Positions 7,999 to 17,084 of a stretch of DNA of 64,000 nt are shown piece by piece. This DNA comes from an uncultured Aquimarina sp. Its GTDB lineage: Bacteria > Bacteroidota > Bacteroidia > Flavobacteriales > Flavobacteriaceae. Made by a program: the position numbers and the translations under genes. The stretch's first letter is position 1. Each line of letters begins with the position of its first letter. The stretch covers positions 124,001 through 188,000 of the forward strand of contig CANMLW010000001.1 in assembly GCA_947498705.1 (NCBI GenBank), given 5' to 3'. The notes under the pieces were generated by a model that ran no database searches, was not told where the DNA came from, and saw only the letters and a list, made by a program, of their open reading frames with translations.

Positions 7999-10203
7999 AT
8001 GAGGGAGTTGAAGGTTAAGGTAAGCGTTATAGTTCTTTTTGTTTCTGTTTTAGGTATGAGCCAGGGAAAACTGGTGCTGGATTCGGTTGGAGAGCATCTG
8101 GATTTTGTAGTATACAGAATGTTGCAAAATGATAGTATAACTGAAGCGAGAATGTTATTAGATACCGCTTTAAAAAATAAAGGAGATACTGTAGATGAAA
8201 ATTTTCTAGTGACTTATAATTATAATTATGGTCTTATCTTTTTAAGTTCTGGAAAGTATAAAGAAAGCCTTAGCTATATAAAAAAAGCAAAAGAACTGTC
8301 TAATACAATTGCAGAGACTCCATATGCCGAAGAATTATCCACAACACTGCTACGTATTTACAGAGAAGCACATTTGTATGAAGATATCGATAGCTTATTT
8401 TCTAAAGTCGTTACCGAGGCTGAAGGAAAAAAAAATCGTACCATATTCTATAATTATATAGATTATGTAATAAGCTGTACCGATAGAAAGCAATATGGCA
8501 AAGTTATCGATATTACCAGGACTGCAATTAATGCAATGGATAAGTACGACTTTAGTAAAGAAAAAGCTATAACAGTTTATAGTGTAGACACTATTGTTAG
8601 AAATGAATTAAAGCTACACCAGGCAATTGCTTTGATCGAAGAAAAAAAAGAATATAAAAAATCATATGCACTATTAAACGAATTAGAAAAAGACTCTCTC
8701 TACTTTACTAAAAGAGAAAGAGAAGAGTTTTTAAGGTTGGTGACACAGTATAAATCCCGCTACTTTTTCGAGTATCAGAAAAATTTAGATTCGGTATTTT
8801 ATTACCAAACATTATCTAATAACTATAGAGAGAAATATATAAAAGATTTAAAAGTAAGGGCGTTACAAGCAGATCAATTTATCTATGAAATTGCTAAAAA
8901 CAAGAATGATCTTGAGAAACTCTCTATTATCAATAAAAAAAATATTCAATTACAAAACAATTATTTCCACATCAGTTTCTTGATAGGATTTTTACTATTA
9001 CTGGCTATTATTTTTTGCATCTATGTGTATAGATCAAGTGAACAGAAAAGTATTATTAATCAGGAACTAGCACAGAAAAACAAAGAATTATTAGTGTTGG
9101 ACGAAGAACGTTCACGATTTTTTTCGGTAATAAGCCACGAGCTTAGAACTCCTATTTATACCATACAGGGGTTGATAGAAGCAACAGAAAAATCAAAGGA
9201 TGAAGAAAATCGTGGTGAAGCTATCAAAACACTTAAGTTTTTTAATTATCATTTATCAGGTTTGGTAAATAACGCGTTGGAATATACCAAATTTAGCCTC
9301 GGAAATGTTCACCTAAACTCCGAACCTTTTATACTTAATACCCTTCTAAAAGAAATATGTAACTCTTTTTCCTATCAACTTATTCAGAATAATACAGAAC
9401 TTCATTTGGATATAGAAGAAAATATAGAAACAGAAGTTTTGGGAGATCGAATAAAACTGTCTCAAGTTTTTATAAACCTTATTTCTAATGCTATAAAATT
9501 TACTGTAGATGGTAATATTTGGTTAAGAGTTATTCAGTTATATAGTGATGAACATTTGGTTAGATTTCGTTTTACAATCGAGGATGATGGAGAAGGTATA
9601 AAAAAAGACTTACAAGCTAATATATTTGATGGATTTACCAGCACAAAGCATATCAGTAAAAATAAAGGTGGTTCTGGTTTAGGTTTATATATTGTTAAGA
9701 AAATCATTGAGGAATTATATGGCTCTAAGATCTTGATGAAGTCAGCATTAGGAAAAGGAACTTCTTTTTCTTTTGATATTGAAATGCAGAAAAATATAAA
9801 TACGCCTATAATAGAAGAAGATGATTTTCATGATGTTCTAAAGGGGTATACCATTTTGGTGGTTGATGATAATACTGTTAATTTGATGATCACGAAAAAG
9901 ACATTAGAAGATGTCGGTGCCAATTGTACTACAGTATCTAATGGTTTTGATGCAGTTGATCTGGTTCGGACAAATACATACGATATTGTTTTTATGGATA
10001 TTCATATGCCAGAACAAGATGGATTAGAAACTACTTTAGAAATCAGAAAATTTAATCAGAAAGTAGTTGTGCTAGCCTTAACAGCGGTAGATTTGGAAGA
10101 TGTAATTGCAAAAACCCGCGAATCAGGAATGAATGGTATCATTACAAAACCTTATAAAAAAAGTGAGATGTTTCAAAAAATACTGTCTTTTTCATTAAAA
10201 TAA
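7999..10203 (+). CDS. hybrid sensor histidine kinase with periplasmic TPR-like sensor and receiver domain
   Basis: From ATG 7999 the protein has 734 residues. A signal peptide (VIVLFVSVLGMSQG) leads to a helical, TPR-like sensor region of about 290 residues, then one membrane segment near 320-343. Cytoplasmic HisKA contains SHELRTP with His380. The HATPase domain has the N box (NLISNAIKFT), DDGEGI, and GGSGLGLYIV. A CheY-like receiver follows with ILVVDDN and phospho-Asp667 in VFMDIHMPEQDG, and a conserved TKPYKK Lys. There is no Hpt domain and no separate DNA-binding regulator next to it, so output probably passes through a phosphotransfer partner elsewhere. The signal is unknown. Confidence 0.93.
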   Translation: MRELKVKVSVIVLFVSVLGMSQGKLVLDSVGEHLDFVVYRMLQNDSITEARMLLDTALKNKGDTVDENFLVTYNYNYGLIFLSSGKYKESLSYIKKAKELSNTIAETPYAEELSTTLLRIYREAHLYEDIDSLFSKVVTEAEGKKNRTIFYNYIDYVISCTDRKQYGKVIDITRTAINAMDKYDFSKEKAITVYSVDTIVRNELKLHQAIALIEEKKEYKKSYALLNELEKDSLYFTKREREEFLRLVTQYKSRYFFEYQKNLDSVFYYQTLSNNYREKYIKDLKVRALQADQFIYEIAKNKNDLEKLSIINKKNIQLQNNYFHISFLIGFLLLLAIIFCIYVYRSSEQKSIINQELAQKNKELLVLDEERSRFFSVISHELRTPIYTIQGLIEATEKSKDEENRGEAIKTLKFFNYHLSGLVNNALEYTKFSLGNVHLNSEPFILNTLLKEICNSFSYQLIQNNTELHLDIEENIETEVLGDRIKLSQVFINLISNAIKFTVDGNIWLRVIQLYSDEHLVRFRFTIEDDGEGIKKDLQANIFDGFTSTKHISKNKGGSGLGLYIVKKIIEELYGSKILMKSALGKGTSFSFDIEMQKNINTPIIEEDDFHDVLKGYTILVVDDNTVNLMITKKTLEDVGANCTTVSNGFDAVDLVRTNTYDIVFMDIHMPEQDGLETTLEIRKFNQKVVVLALTAVDLEDVIAKTRESGMNGIITKPYKKSEMFQKILSFSLK

Positions 10204-10253
10204 TTTTTTTAAACTATTGGCAGTATACATAAATTATAATAGTTGAGATTCTT

Positions 10254-11504
10254 TTAATGCTGGTTAATTCTAAAATCTGGATATGCGTCCATGCCATGCT
10301 CATGACTATCTAATCCGTCGATTTCTTCTTTTTCTGAAACTCGAATTCCGATAGTTTTCTTAAGGAAAAATACGATAATAAATGAGGTTATTATGCAAAA
10401 ACTGCCTATGATGAGAATGCCCAGTCCTTGAATAAGGAATTGATCAACTCCGGCTTTCTCTCCAAAAATACCAACAGCCAGGGTTCCCCATATCCCACAT
10501 ATTAAATGCACAGCAATAGCACCTACTGGATCATCCAATTGTAATTTGTCTACAAATGCAACGCTTAGTATAATAAGCATACCAGCAAACAAACCAATAA
10601 TTACTGCTTCATTAGGAGACATTAAATCTGCTCCGGCAGTGATGCCGACCAATCCGCCCAAAATACCGTTCAAAAACATAGTAAGGTCATAATTTTTGTA
10701 CAATATAGATGAAAAAAGAAATGCACCAACGCCGCCTGCTGCAGCTGAAAGACATGTAGTAACCAATACAAGAGATGTTTTGGTAGGATCAGCAGAAAGA
10801 ACAGATCCACCATTAAAACCAAACCACCCTAACCATAAGATAAGAACACCCGCAGCTGCAATAGGTATATTATGACCGGGAATTGCTTGTGGTTTTCCGT
10901 TAGAACCAAATTTTCCAATTCTGGCTCCTAATATAACTATGGTTACCAAGGCAGCCCAACCACCAACAGAATGTACAAGAGTTGAGCCGGCAAAATCATA
11001 AAAACCTTCGGTTGTACCAATTTTTAAAGTTGACAAAAAACCATTTCCCCATTGCCACGACCCCACTATAGGATACGTAAAACCTATATAGAATATAGTA
11101 AATATCATGAATGCTTCCAGTTTAATGCGCTCGGCAACTGCTCCTGATACTATGGTAGCGGCAGTAGCGGCAAACATACCCTGAAATAGAAAGTCTGTCC
11201 ACCAGGTATAACCTCCACTTGCATATTCAGGTGTCATACCGTTTTTTGGAGAGGCAATACCAAACCCTGCGAATTTTAAAAAACCAATATCTCCATTTTC
11301 AAATCCGGGATACATAAGATTGAATCCACCTATATAATATAGTAATAGACCGGTACAAATAATAAATACATTTTTAAACAATATGTTAATAGTATTTTTT
11401 TGACGTGTTAAACCTATTTCTAAAAGAGAAAACCCTAAATGCATAAAAAATACAAGAGCGGCGCATATCATCATCCATACATTATTGGTAGTTAAAAGTT
11501 CCAT
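10254..11504 (-). CDS. amt: ammonium transporter Amt
   Basis: This 416-residue Amt/AmtB family channel moves ammonium across the inner membrane. Eleven hydrophobic segments are visible. Diagnostic stretches are the GSTLVHSVGGWAAL helix with the first pore histidine, LGWFGFNGGS, and DDPVGAIAVHLICGIWG with the second pore histidine. The C-terminal tail (HEHGMDAYPDF) is the usual cytoplasmic regulatory tail. It lies 57 bp downstream of glnK on the same strand, the standard glnK-amtB order, so PII probably gates it. It converges on the histidine kinase gene. Confidence 0.97.
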   Translation of the reverse strand: MELLTTNNVWMMICAALVFFMHLGFSLLEIGLTRQKNTINILFKNVFIICTGLLLYYIGGFNLMYPGFENGDIGFLKFAGFGIASPKNGMTPEYASGGYTWWTDFLFQGMFAATAATIVSGAVAERIKLEAFMIFTIFYIGFTYPIVGSWQWGNGFLSTLKIGTTEGFYDFAGSTLVHSVGGWAALVTIVILGARIGKFGSNGKPQAIPGHNIPIAAAGVLILWLGWFGFNGGSVLSADPTKTSLVLVTTCLSAAAGGVGAFLFSSILYKNYDLTMFLNGILGGLVGITAGADLMSPNEAVIIGLFAGMLIILSVAFVDKLQLDDPVGAIAVHLICGIWGTLAVGIFGEKAGVDQFLIQGLGILIIGSFCIITSFIIVFFLKKTIGIRVSEKEEIDGLDSHEHGMDAYPDFRINQH

Positions 11505-11561
11505 AATTTGATTACTGCTAAAATTGTGTTTAATGATTTTTTCTTGTTTACCTGTAAAGTT

Positions 11562-11900
11562 TTATTTCAATGTTTCTTCACCTTTTTCTCCAGTACGAAT
11601 TCTGTATGCTTCATGAACATCAGAAACAAAAACTTTTCCATCTCCAATTTCCCCAGTTTTTGCTGCTTCAAGAATAGCTGCAATAGTCGTTTCCTCAAAA
11701 TCATCGTTTACAATAATAGAAAGATATCTCCTTTGAATATCTGTAGTGCTATACGAAATCCCTCTGTATACATTGCCTTTTTGTTCATGTCCTACTCCGG
11801 TTACATCCCAATACGAAAAAAACATAACACCTTTGTTGTGTAAAGCCTCCTTTACTACAGGGTATTTAGACCGTCTGATGATTGCTTCTATTTTTTTCAT
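11562..11900 (-). CDS. glnK: nitrogen regulatory protein P-II (GlnK type)
   Basis: This 112-residue PII signal protein starts MKKIEAIIR and has the C-terminal signature KVFVSDVHEAYRIRTGEKGEE. The T-loop tyrosine that is uridylylated in proteobacteria is present (Tyr50, in RGISYS), although whether this organism modifies it cannot be told from the sequence. The B and C loops that bind ATP/ADP are in place. It is first in an operon with amt, pointing to control of ammonium uptake, and is divergent from the glutamate synthase genes across a 635-bp spacer. Confidence 0.96.
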   Translation of the reverse strand: MKKIEAIIRRSKYPVVKEALHNKGVMFFSYWDVTGVGHEQKGNVYRGISYSTTDIQRRYLSIIVNDDFEETTIAAILEAAKTGEIGDGKVFVSDVHEAYRIRTGEKGEETLK

Positions 11901-12460
11901 AAAGAGTAAGAATTAGAGTTATTTTTTCTTAAAAATATATTTTTTTAAGTCAATACGTGTTTTTACAGGGGTTGTTGTGTTTATTTTTATTAATTTTTTA
12001 ATTTTGACCCTATTTTTTTAAGGGTGTTTTGTTTTTTAAGTCTTATTTTGAGGATTAATATTTGGCTTTAGCATGTTTTTTTGTTAGAATTTGTCAATAA
12101 TTGGCATACTATAGTTGTGATCTAAAGAATTCTATGAGATTCTGTTTGAAGGGCAATTAGTAAGTTTGAAAAACTTCAATTTTTGTTATGTTTTAAAAAG
12201 TGTATTTTTTGCTTGTGAAGGATCATATTCTGGAAAGACATAACGTTGCTATTTTTTATTAGAAATCAAAAGAATATTAAAATACTCATTCAAAATATTC
12301 AAAACTATTTTTAAACTTCGATGACTCCAGATTGAGGTGATTTATTGTGATTTTTTGGAAAAATGCCATTATCAAATTCATAATTAGAGCCGCTCATTTT
12401 ATGATTCTGTAATTCTAACCCCCCTTTTTTTAAGAAGCTCAAAAAAGTGAAGTCTAATGC

Positions 12461-12482
12461 TTCACATTTCTTTCACATTTCT
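12461..12482 (+). repeat. 11-bp tandem direct repeat upstream of gltB
   Basis: TTCACATTTCT occurs twice with no gap (12461-12471 and 12472-12482), so the copies are one helical turn apart. They end 37 bp before the gltB -7 box, a typical place for an activator site. Confidence 0.55.
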
Positions 12483-12518
12483 TTATGTTTTGTTAATTTC
12501 AAGCGGTATTAACATACT

Positions 12519-12526
12519 TATATTTG
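12519..12526 (+). promoter_or_regulatory. -7 box of gltB, very close to the start codon
   Basis: TATATTTG matches the Bacteroidetes -7 consensus exactly. TTTC at 12497-12500 could serve as the -33 element. The transcript would begin near 12533, only a few bases before ATG 12536, so the mRNA may be leaderless. Confidence 0.45.
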
Positions 12527-12535
12527 ATAAAAAAC

Positions 12536-15500
12536 ATGGAGAAACAGGGGTTATACTTACCAGAATTTGAGCACGATGCATGTGGTGCCGGGTTCATTTG
12601 TAGTCTAGAAGGAAAAAAGTCGAATGATATGATTCATAAGGCTTTAGAGATTTTAGAAAAACTGGAACATAGAGGAGCGGTCAGTTCAGATGGAAAAACA
12701 GGAGATGGTGCCGGTATTTTGATTGATATTCCTCACGATTTTTTTATTGAATATTGTGATTTTAGCCTACCGGCCCCAGGAGAATATGCAGTAAGTAATG
12801 TATTCTTACCAAAAAAAGAGAACCAAAGACAATTCTGTATTGATGTTTTCGAAAAAAATGTTTTAGATCAGGGATTAACAGTGTTAGGGTGGAGAGATGT
12901 ACCTGTTGATCGATCACATTTGGGAGAAATTGCAGCTAGAACAGAACCTTATATCAAACAAATCTTTATAGGAAAGCAAGATGCAGAACAAAGTTATTTT
13001 GACTTCAATTTAAAACTATTTACGGCTAGAAAAATAACCGAACATGCAATATATGCTTCCAAATTATCAGAAAGCGGTTTTTTCTACTTGCCAGGGTTAT
13101 CTACAAAGACTTTGATATTTAAAGGATTATTGATGCCAGAAGATATTAAGTTGTATTATACAGATTTAATGAATCCAAAGGTAGTAACGCGATTAGCGCT
13201 GGTACATCAACGTTTTTCTACAAATACGTTTCCTACTTGGGATTTGGCACAACCTTTTAGATATATGTGTCATAACGGAGAGATAAATACATTAAGAGGT
13301 AATGTTACAAGAATGCGCTCTAGAGAAGAGCTTTTTAAAAGTGATTGGTTTGGAGAGGATATTAAAAAGATATTACCCGTTGTATTAAATGGAAAATCAG
13401 ATTCTGCTTCTATGGATATGGTGGTAGAATTACTGTTAATGACAGGTCGCTCATTACCAGAAGTAATGATGATGATGATTCCTGAAGCCTGGGAGAAAAA
13501 CCCAGAGATGCCTGATGCAAAAAAGGCATTTTATGAATATCATTCTTGCGTTATGGAGCCATGGGACGGCCCTGCATCAATTCCTTTTACAGATGGTAAC
13601 TATATAGGAGCTGTATTAGATAGAAATGGTTTAAGACCTTCTAGATATAGTGTTACCAAAGATGGGTATGTTATCATGTCTTCAGAAACAGGAGTTGTTG
13701 ATTTAGAGCCTGAAAATATTGAATACCATGGTCGATTAGAACCTGGTAAAATGTTTTTGGTAGATATGGGAGAAGGGCGTATCATCGATGATGAAGAGAT
13801 CAAAGAAAAGATTGCTACAAAACACCCGTATAGAGATTGGTTAAGTGATAACTTGATACACCTAAAAGATATCCCTTATAATGATTGTCCTTTGTTTCTG
13901 GGTGAAGAATCTGTTTCTAAACGAAAACAAATATTTGGATATACTCAAGAGGATATAGAAACGATCATTATGCCAATGAGCCAGCAAGGAAAGGAACCTA
14001 TTGGCTCTATGGGATCTGATACGCCTATTGCAGTATTATCAGAAAGACCACAACTTATATACAATTACTTTAAGCAATTGTTTGCTCAGGTAACAAATCC
14101 TCCTTTAGATGGAATAAGAGAAGAATTAATATGTGATATAAGTCTTTCTTTGGGAGCAGACTATAATATCTTTGAGCATAATGAAAAACATTGTAATAAA
14201 TTAAAGATTAATAACCCGGTAATATCCCGAGAAGACCTAGATAAAATTAAAACATATTCAGAAAAAGGGTTTAAAGCCACTTCTGTACCTATGTTGTACA
14301 ATATTAACAGAGGGCTTAACGGATTGGAAGATGGTTTAGAAAAATTGCTTAATAAGGTTTGCAAGGCAATCGAAGAGGGGGCCAATGTTATTATTCTTTC
14401 TGATCGTAATGTGGGTAAACAAAGGGCTCCAATACCAGCGTTGCTTGCCTGTTCTTATGTGAATAGTGGATTACAGCGATTGGGAAAAAGATCGAAGATC
14501 GGACTGATTATAGAATCTGCAGAACCTAGAGAGGTGCATCATTTTGCATTGTTGTTTGGTTATGGTGCTAGTGCGATCAATCCATATATGGTGAACGAAA
14601 TTATTAGAGAGAAAGTAGCATTAGAAGATATTACAGAACTTACTGCAGAAGAGGCTATTACCAATTATAATAAAGCTGTAGGAAAAGGTATCCTAAAGGT
14701 GATGAACAAAATAGGAATCTCTACACTTAATTCGTACAGAAGTTCGCAATTATTCGAATGTATTGGTATAAATACAAAAGTAGTCGAGCAGTATTTTCCT
14801 AACACAGCTACTAGAATAGAAGGAATAGGGTTGTATGAAATTGAAAAGGAAATTTCGAAACGACATAAAAAAGTATACATCAAGAAAGGAACTACTGCTA
14901 ATCTTGAACTTGAAATAGGGGGGCAATACAGATGGAGACGTACAGGAGAAAAACATCAGTTTAATCCATTAACTGTTGCAAAATTGCAAAAATCGGTTCG
15001 TGATAATGATCCGACCACTTATAAAGAGTATGCAGACCTGATTAATGAACAGTCTAAAAACCTAATGACCATTCGTGGATTGTTAGAGTTTTCGAACTAT
15101 GATCCTATTGCGATAGAAGAAGTAGAACCTTGGACAGAAATAGTAAAACGTTTTAAAACAGGCGCTATGTCTTATGGGTCTATAAGTCAGGAAGCTCATG
15201 AAAATCTGGCAATAGCCATGAATAGGATTGGAGGAAAAAGTAATTCGGGAGAAGGAGGAGAAAACCCATTACGTTTTTATAAAGATGTTAATGGCGATTG
15301 GAAAAATAGTGCCATCAAGCAAGTGGCTTCGGGGAGATTTGGAGTTTCCTCAAATTACCTAACAAATGCTGCCGAAATTCAGATAAAAATGGCACAGGGA
15401 GCAAAACCTGGAGAAGGAGGTCAATTACCGGGGCCAAAAGTAAACCCAGAAATTGCCAAAACAAGAAATTCTACACCTTATGTAGGGCTTATTTCACCGC

Positions 15501-17038
15501 CGCCTCATCATGATATTTATTCTATCGAAGATTTATCTCAGTTAATTTATGACCTTAAATCGGCTAATAGAGATGCGAGAATCAATGTAAAATTAGTTTC
15601 AGAAGTAGGAGTAGGAACTGTGGCAGCAGGTGTTGCCAAAGCCAAAGCAGATGTTGTTTTAATATCTGGATTTGATGGAGGTACAGGAGCATCACCGTTA
15701 ACTTCTCTAAAACATGCTGGGTTGCCATGGGAGTTAGGTATTGCAGAAGCGCAACAAACATTGGTAGGTAATGACCTTCGAAGTAGAGTAGTACTAGAAT
15801 GTGATGGGCAATTAAAAACTGGTAGAGATGTAGCAATTGCTTGTTTGTTAGGAGCCGAAGAATTTGGGTTTGCAACCGCCCCATTAGTTGCTTCTGGATG
15901 TGTGATGATGCGTGTATGCCATTTAAATACATGTCCGGTGGGGATCGCAACTCAGAACCCAGAATTACGCAAAAAGTTTAAAGGCAAGCCAGAACATGTA
16001 GTTAATTACATGTATTTCGTAGCACAAGAATTGCGTGAAATTATGGCGCAACTAGGTTTTCGTACGGTTAATGAAATGGTAGGGCAAGTACAAAAGTTGA
16101 ATCATAAAAAAGCGATAGAACATTACAAAGCTTCAGGAATCGACCTTACTCCAATTCTACACCAAGTAAAGGCTACCGATAATGTAGCTGTATATAATAA
16201 AGAAAAACAGGATCATGGATTGCAAAAATCAATAGATTTTAAAATTATAGAACAAGCGCATCCAGCACTGTTTAGAAAAGAAAAAACCTTGTTAAATTAT
16301 AAAATCGGTAATACCGATAGAGCGGTAGGGGCTATTTTAAGCAATGAGATTTCTAAAATATATGGAGCTCAAGGGTTGCCAGAGAATACCTTAAAATTGA
16401 ATTTTACTGGTTCTGCAGGACAAAGTTTTGGGGCATTTGCTACCAATGGATTAACAATGATCGTAAATGGAAATACGAATGATTATTTGGGAAAAGGCCT
16501 TTCTGGGGCTAAATTAATTATTAAAGTACCTGAAGAGTCAACAATTACTCCAGAAAACAATGTAATAACAGGAAACGTGACCTTATACGGTGCTACGGCA
16601 GGAGAAGTATATATTAATGGAAAAGCAGGAGAACGTTTTTGCGTACGTAATTCTGGAGCCAAAGCAGTAGTAGAAGGAATAGGAGATCATGGTTGTGAAT
16701 ATATGACTGGCGGAGTTGCTGTTATCTTAGGAGAAACAGGAAGAAACTTTGGAGCAGGAATGTCAGGAGGTATTGCCTATATCTATAATCCAAATAACAC
16801 CTTTGAAGCAAGTTGCAATAAAGAAACACTTAATCTAGAATCTGTAGAAGAATCACAGGATAAAAATGATTTAAAAGAACTGATAGAGAATCATTACAAT
16901 GCAACATTAAGTCCTTTGGCGCAACGGATACTTGAAAATTGGGAAAGTGAATTACCAAAGTTTATTAAAATTTTCCCAGAAGAGTATAAAAGAGCATTAG
17001 AGCGATTAAAGAAAGAGTATTTAGAAATAGAAAAGTAG
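12536..17038 (+). CDS. gltB: glutamate synthase (NADPH) large subunit
   Basis: GltB takes the amide of glutamine and 2-oxoglutarate to make glutamate. With ATG 12536 it has 1500 residues, the usual length. The N-terminal amidotransferase begins after a 15-residue propeptide at Cys16 (EHDACGAGFIC), the catalytic nucleophile. The central and FMN domains include a GGTGASPL loop, and the 3Fe-4S cluster cysteines are at 1122, 1128 and 1133 (C-x5-C-x4-C). The C-terminal beta-helix GXGXG domain carries the repeated G turns (GAGMSGGIAYIY). A TTG at 12524 could extend the frame by four codons but would fall inside the -7 box. It is followed 46 bp later by gltD. Confidence 0.97.
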   Translation: MEKQGLYLPEFEHDACGAGFICSLEGKKSNDMIHKALEILEKLEHRGAVSSDGKTGDGAGILIDIPHDFFIEYCDFSLPAPGEYAVSNVFLPKKENQRQFCIDVFEKNVLDQGLTVLGWRDVPVDRSHLGEIAARTEPYIKQIFIGKQDAEQSYFDFNLKLFTARKITEHAIYASKLSESGFFYLPGLSTKTLIFKGLLMPEDIKLYYTDLMNPKVVTRLALVHQRFSTNTFPTWDLAQPFRYMCHNGEINTLRGNVTRMRSREELFKSDWFGEDIKKILPVVLNGKSDSASMDMVVELLLMTGRSLPEVMMMMIPEAWEKNPEMPDAKKAFYEYHSCVMEPWDGPASIPFTDGNYIGAVLDRNGLRPSRYSVTKDGYVIMSSETGVVDLEPENIEYHGRLEPGKMFLVDMGEGRIIDDEEIKEKIATKHPYRDWLSDNLIHLKDIPYNDCPLFLGEESVSKRKQIFGYTQEDIETIIMPMSQQGKEPIGSMGSDTPIAVLSERPQLIYNYFKQLFAQVTNPPLDGIREELICDISLSLGADYNIFEHNEKHCNKLKINNPVISREDLDKIKTYSEKGFKATSVPMLYNINRGLNGLEDGLEKLLNKVCKAIEEGANVIILSDRNVGKQRAPIPALLACSYVNSGLQRLGKRSKIGLIIESAEPREVHHFALLFGYGASAINPYMVNEIIREKVALEDITELTAEEAITNYNKAVGKGILKVMNKIGISTLNSYRSSQLFECIGINTKVVEQYFPNTATRIEGIGLYEIEKEISKRHKKVYIKKGTTANLELEIGGQYRWRRTGEKHQFNPLTVAKLQKSVRDNDPTTYKEYADLINEQSKNLMTIRGLLEFSNYDPIAIEEVEPWTEIVKRFKTGAMSYGSISQEAHENLAIAMNRIGGKSNSGEGGENPLRFYKDVNGDWKNSAIKQVASGRFGVSSNYLTNAAEIQIKMAQGAKPGEGGQLPGPKVNPEIAKTRNSTPYVGLISPPPHHDIYSIEDLSQLIYDLKSANRDARINVKLVSEVGVGTVAAGVAKAKADVVLISGFDGGTGASPLTSLKHAGLPWELGIAEAQQTLVGNDLRSRVVLECDGQLKTGRDVAIACLLGAEEFGFATAPLVASGCVMMRVCHLNTCPVGIATQNPELRKKFKGKPEHVVNYMYFVAQELREIMAQLGFRTVNEMVGQVQKLNHKKAIEHYKASGIDLTPILHQVKATDNVAVYNKEKQDHGLQKSIDFKIIEQAHPALFRKEKTLLNYKIGNTDRAVGAILSNEISKIYGAQGLPENTLKLNFTGSAGQSFGAFATNGLTMIVNGNTNDYLGKGLSGAKLIIKVPEESTITPENNVITGNVTLYGATAGEVYINGKAGERFCVRNSGAKAVVEGIGDHGCEYMTGGVAVILGETGRNFGAGMSGGIAYIYNPNNTFEASCNKETLNLESVEESQDKNDLKELIENHYNATLSPLAQRILENWESELPKFIKIFPEEYKRALERLKKEYLEIEK

Positions 17039-17084
17039 CACAAGTAATACGATAGAGTAGATAACCGTATAGTAGTAGAAAATT

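Larger units (their letters stand above)
11901..12535. other. long regulatory spacer between glnK-amt and gltBD
   Basis: This AT-rich region holds no convincing gene. Its left part is dominated by T runs. A short hairpin (GTGAAG 12447-12452 with CTTCAC 12460-12465), an 11-bp tandem repeat and a -7 box lie close to gltB. It separates two divergent nitrogen-assimilation operons and is the obvious place for nitrogen control sites. I see no sigma-54 type GG-N10-GC promoter. Confidence 0.5.

Noticed and set aside
11901..12535. Nitrogen riboswitch or sigma-54 promoter in the glnK-gltB spacer
   Set aside because: No GG-N10-GC element and no conserved riboswitch core could be found. Only the tandem repeat, a small hairpin and a -7 box stand out.
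15582..15950. 122-codon minus-strand frame inside gltB
   Set aside because: It lies wholly within a highly conserved gltB region, and its composition (His/Leu/Gln-rich) is that of an antisense shadow.
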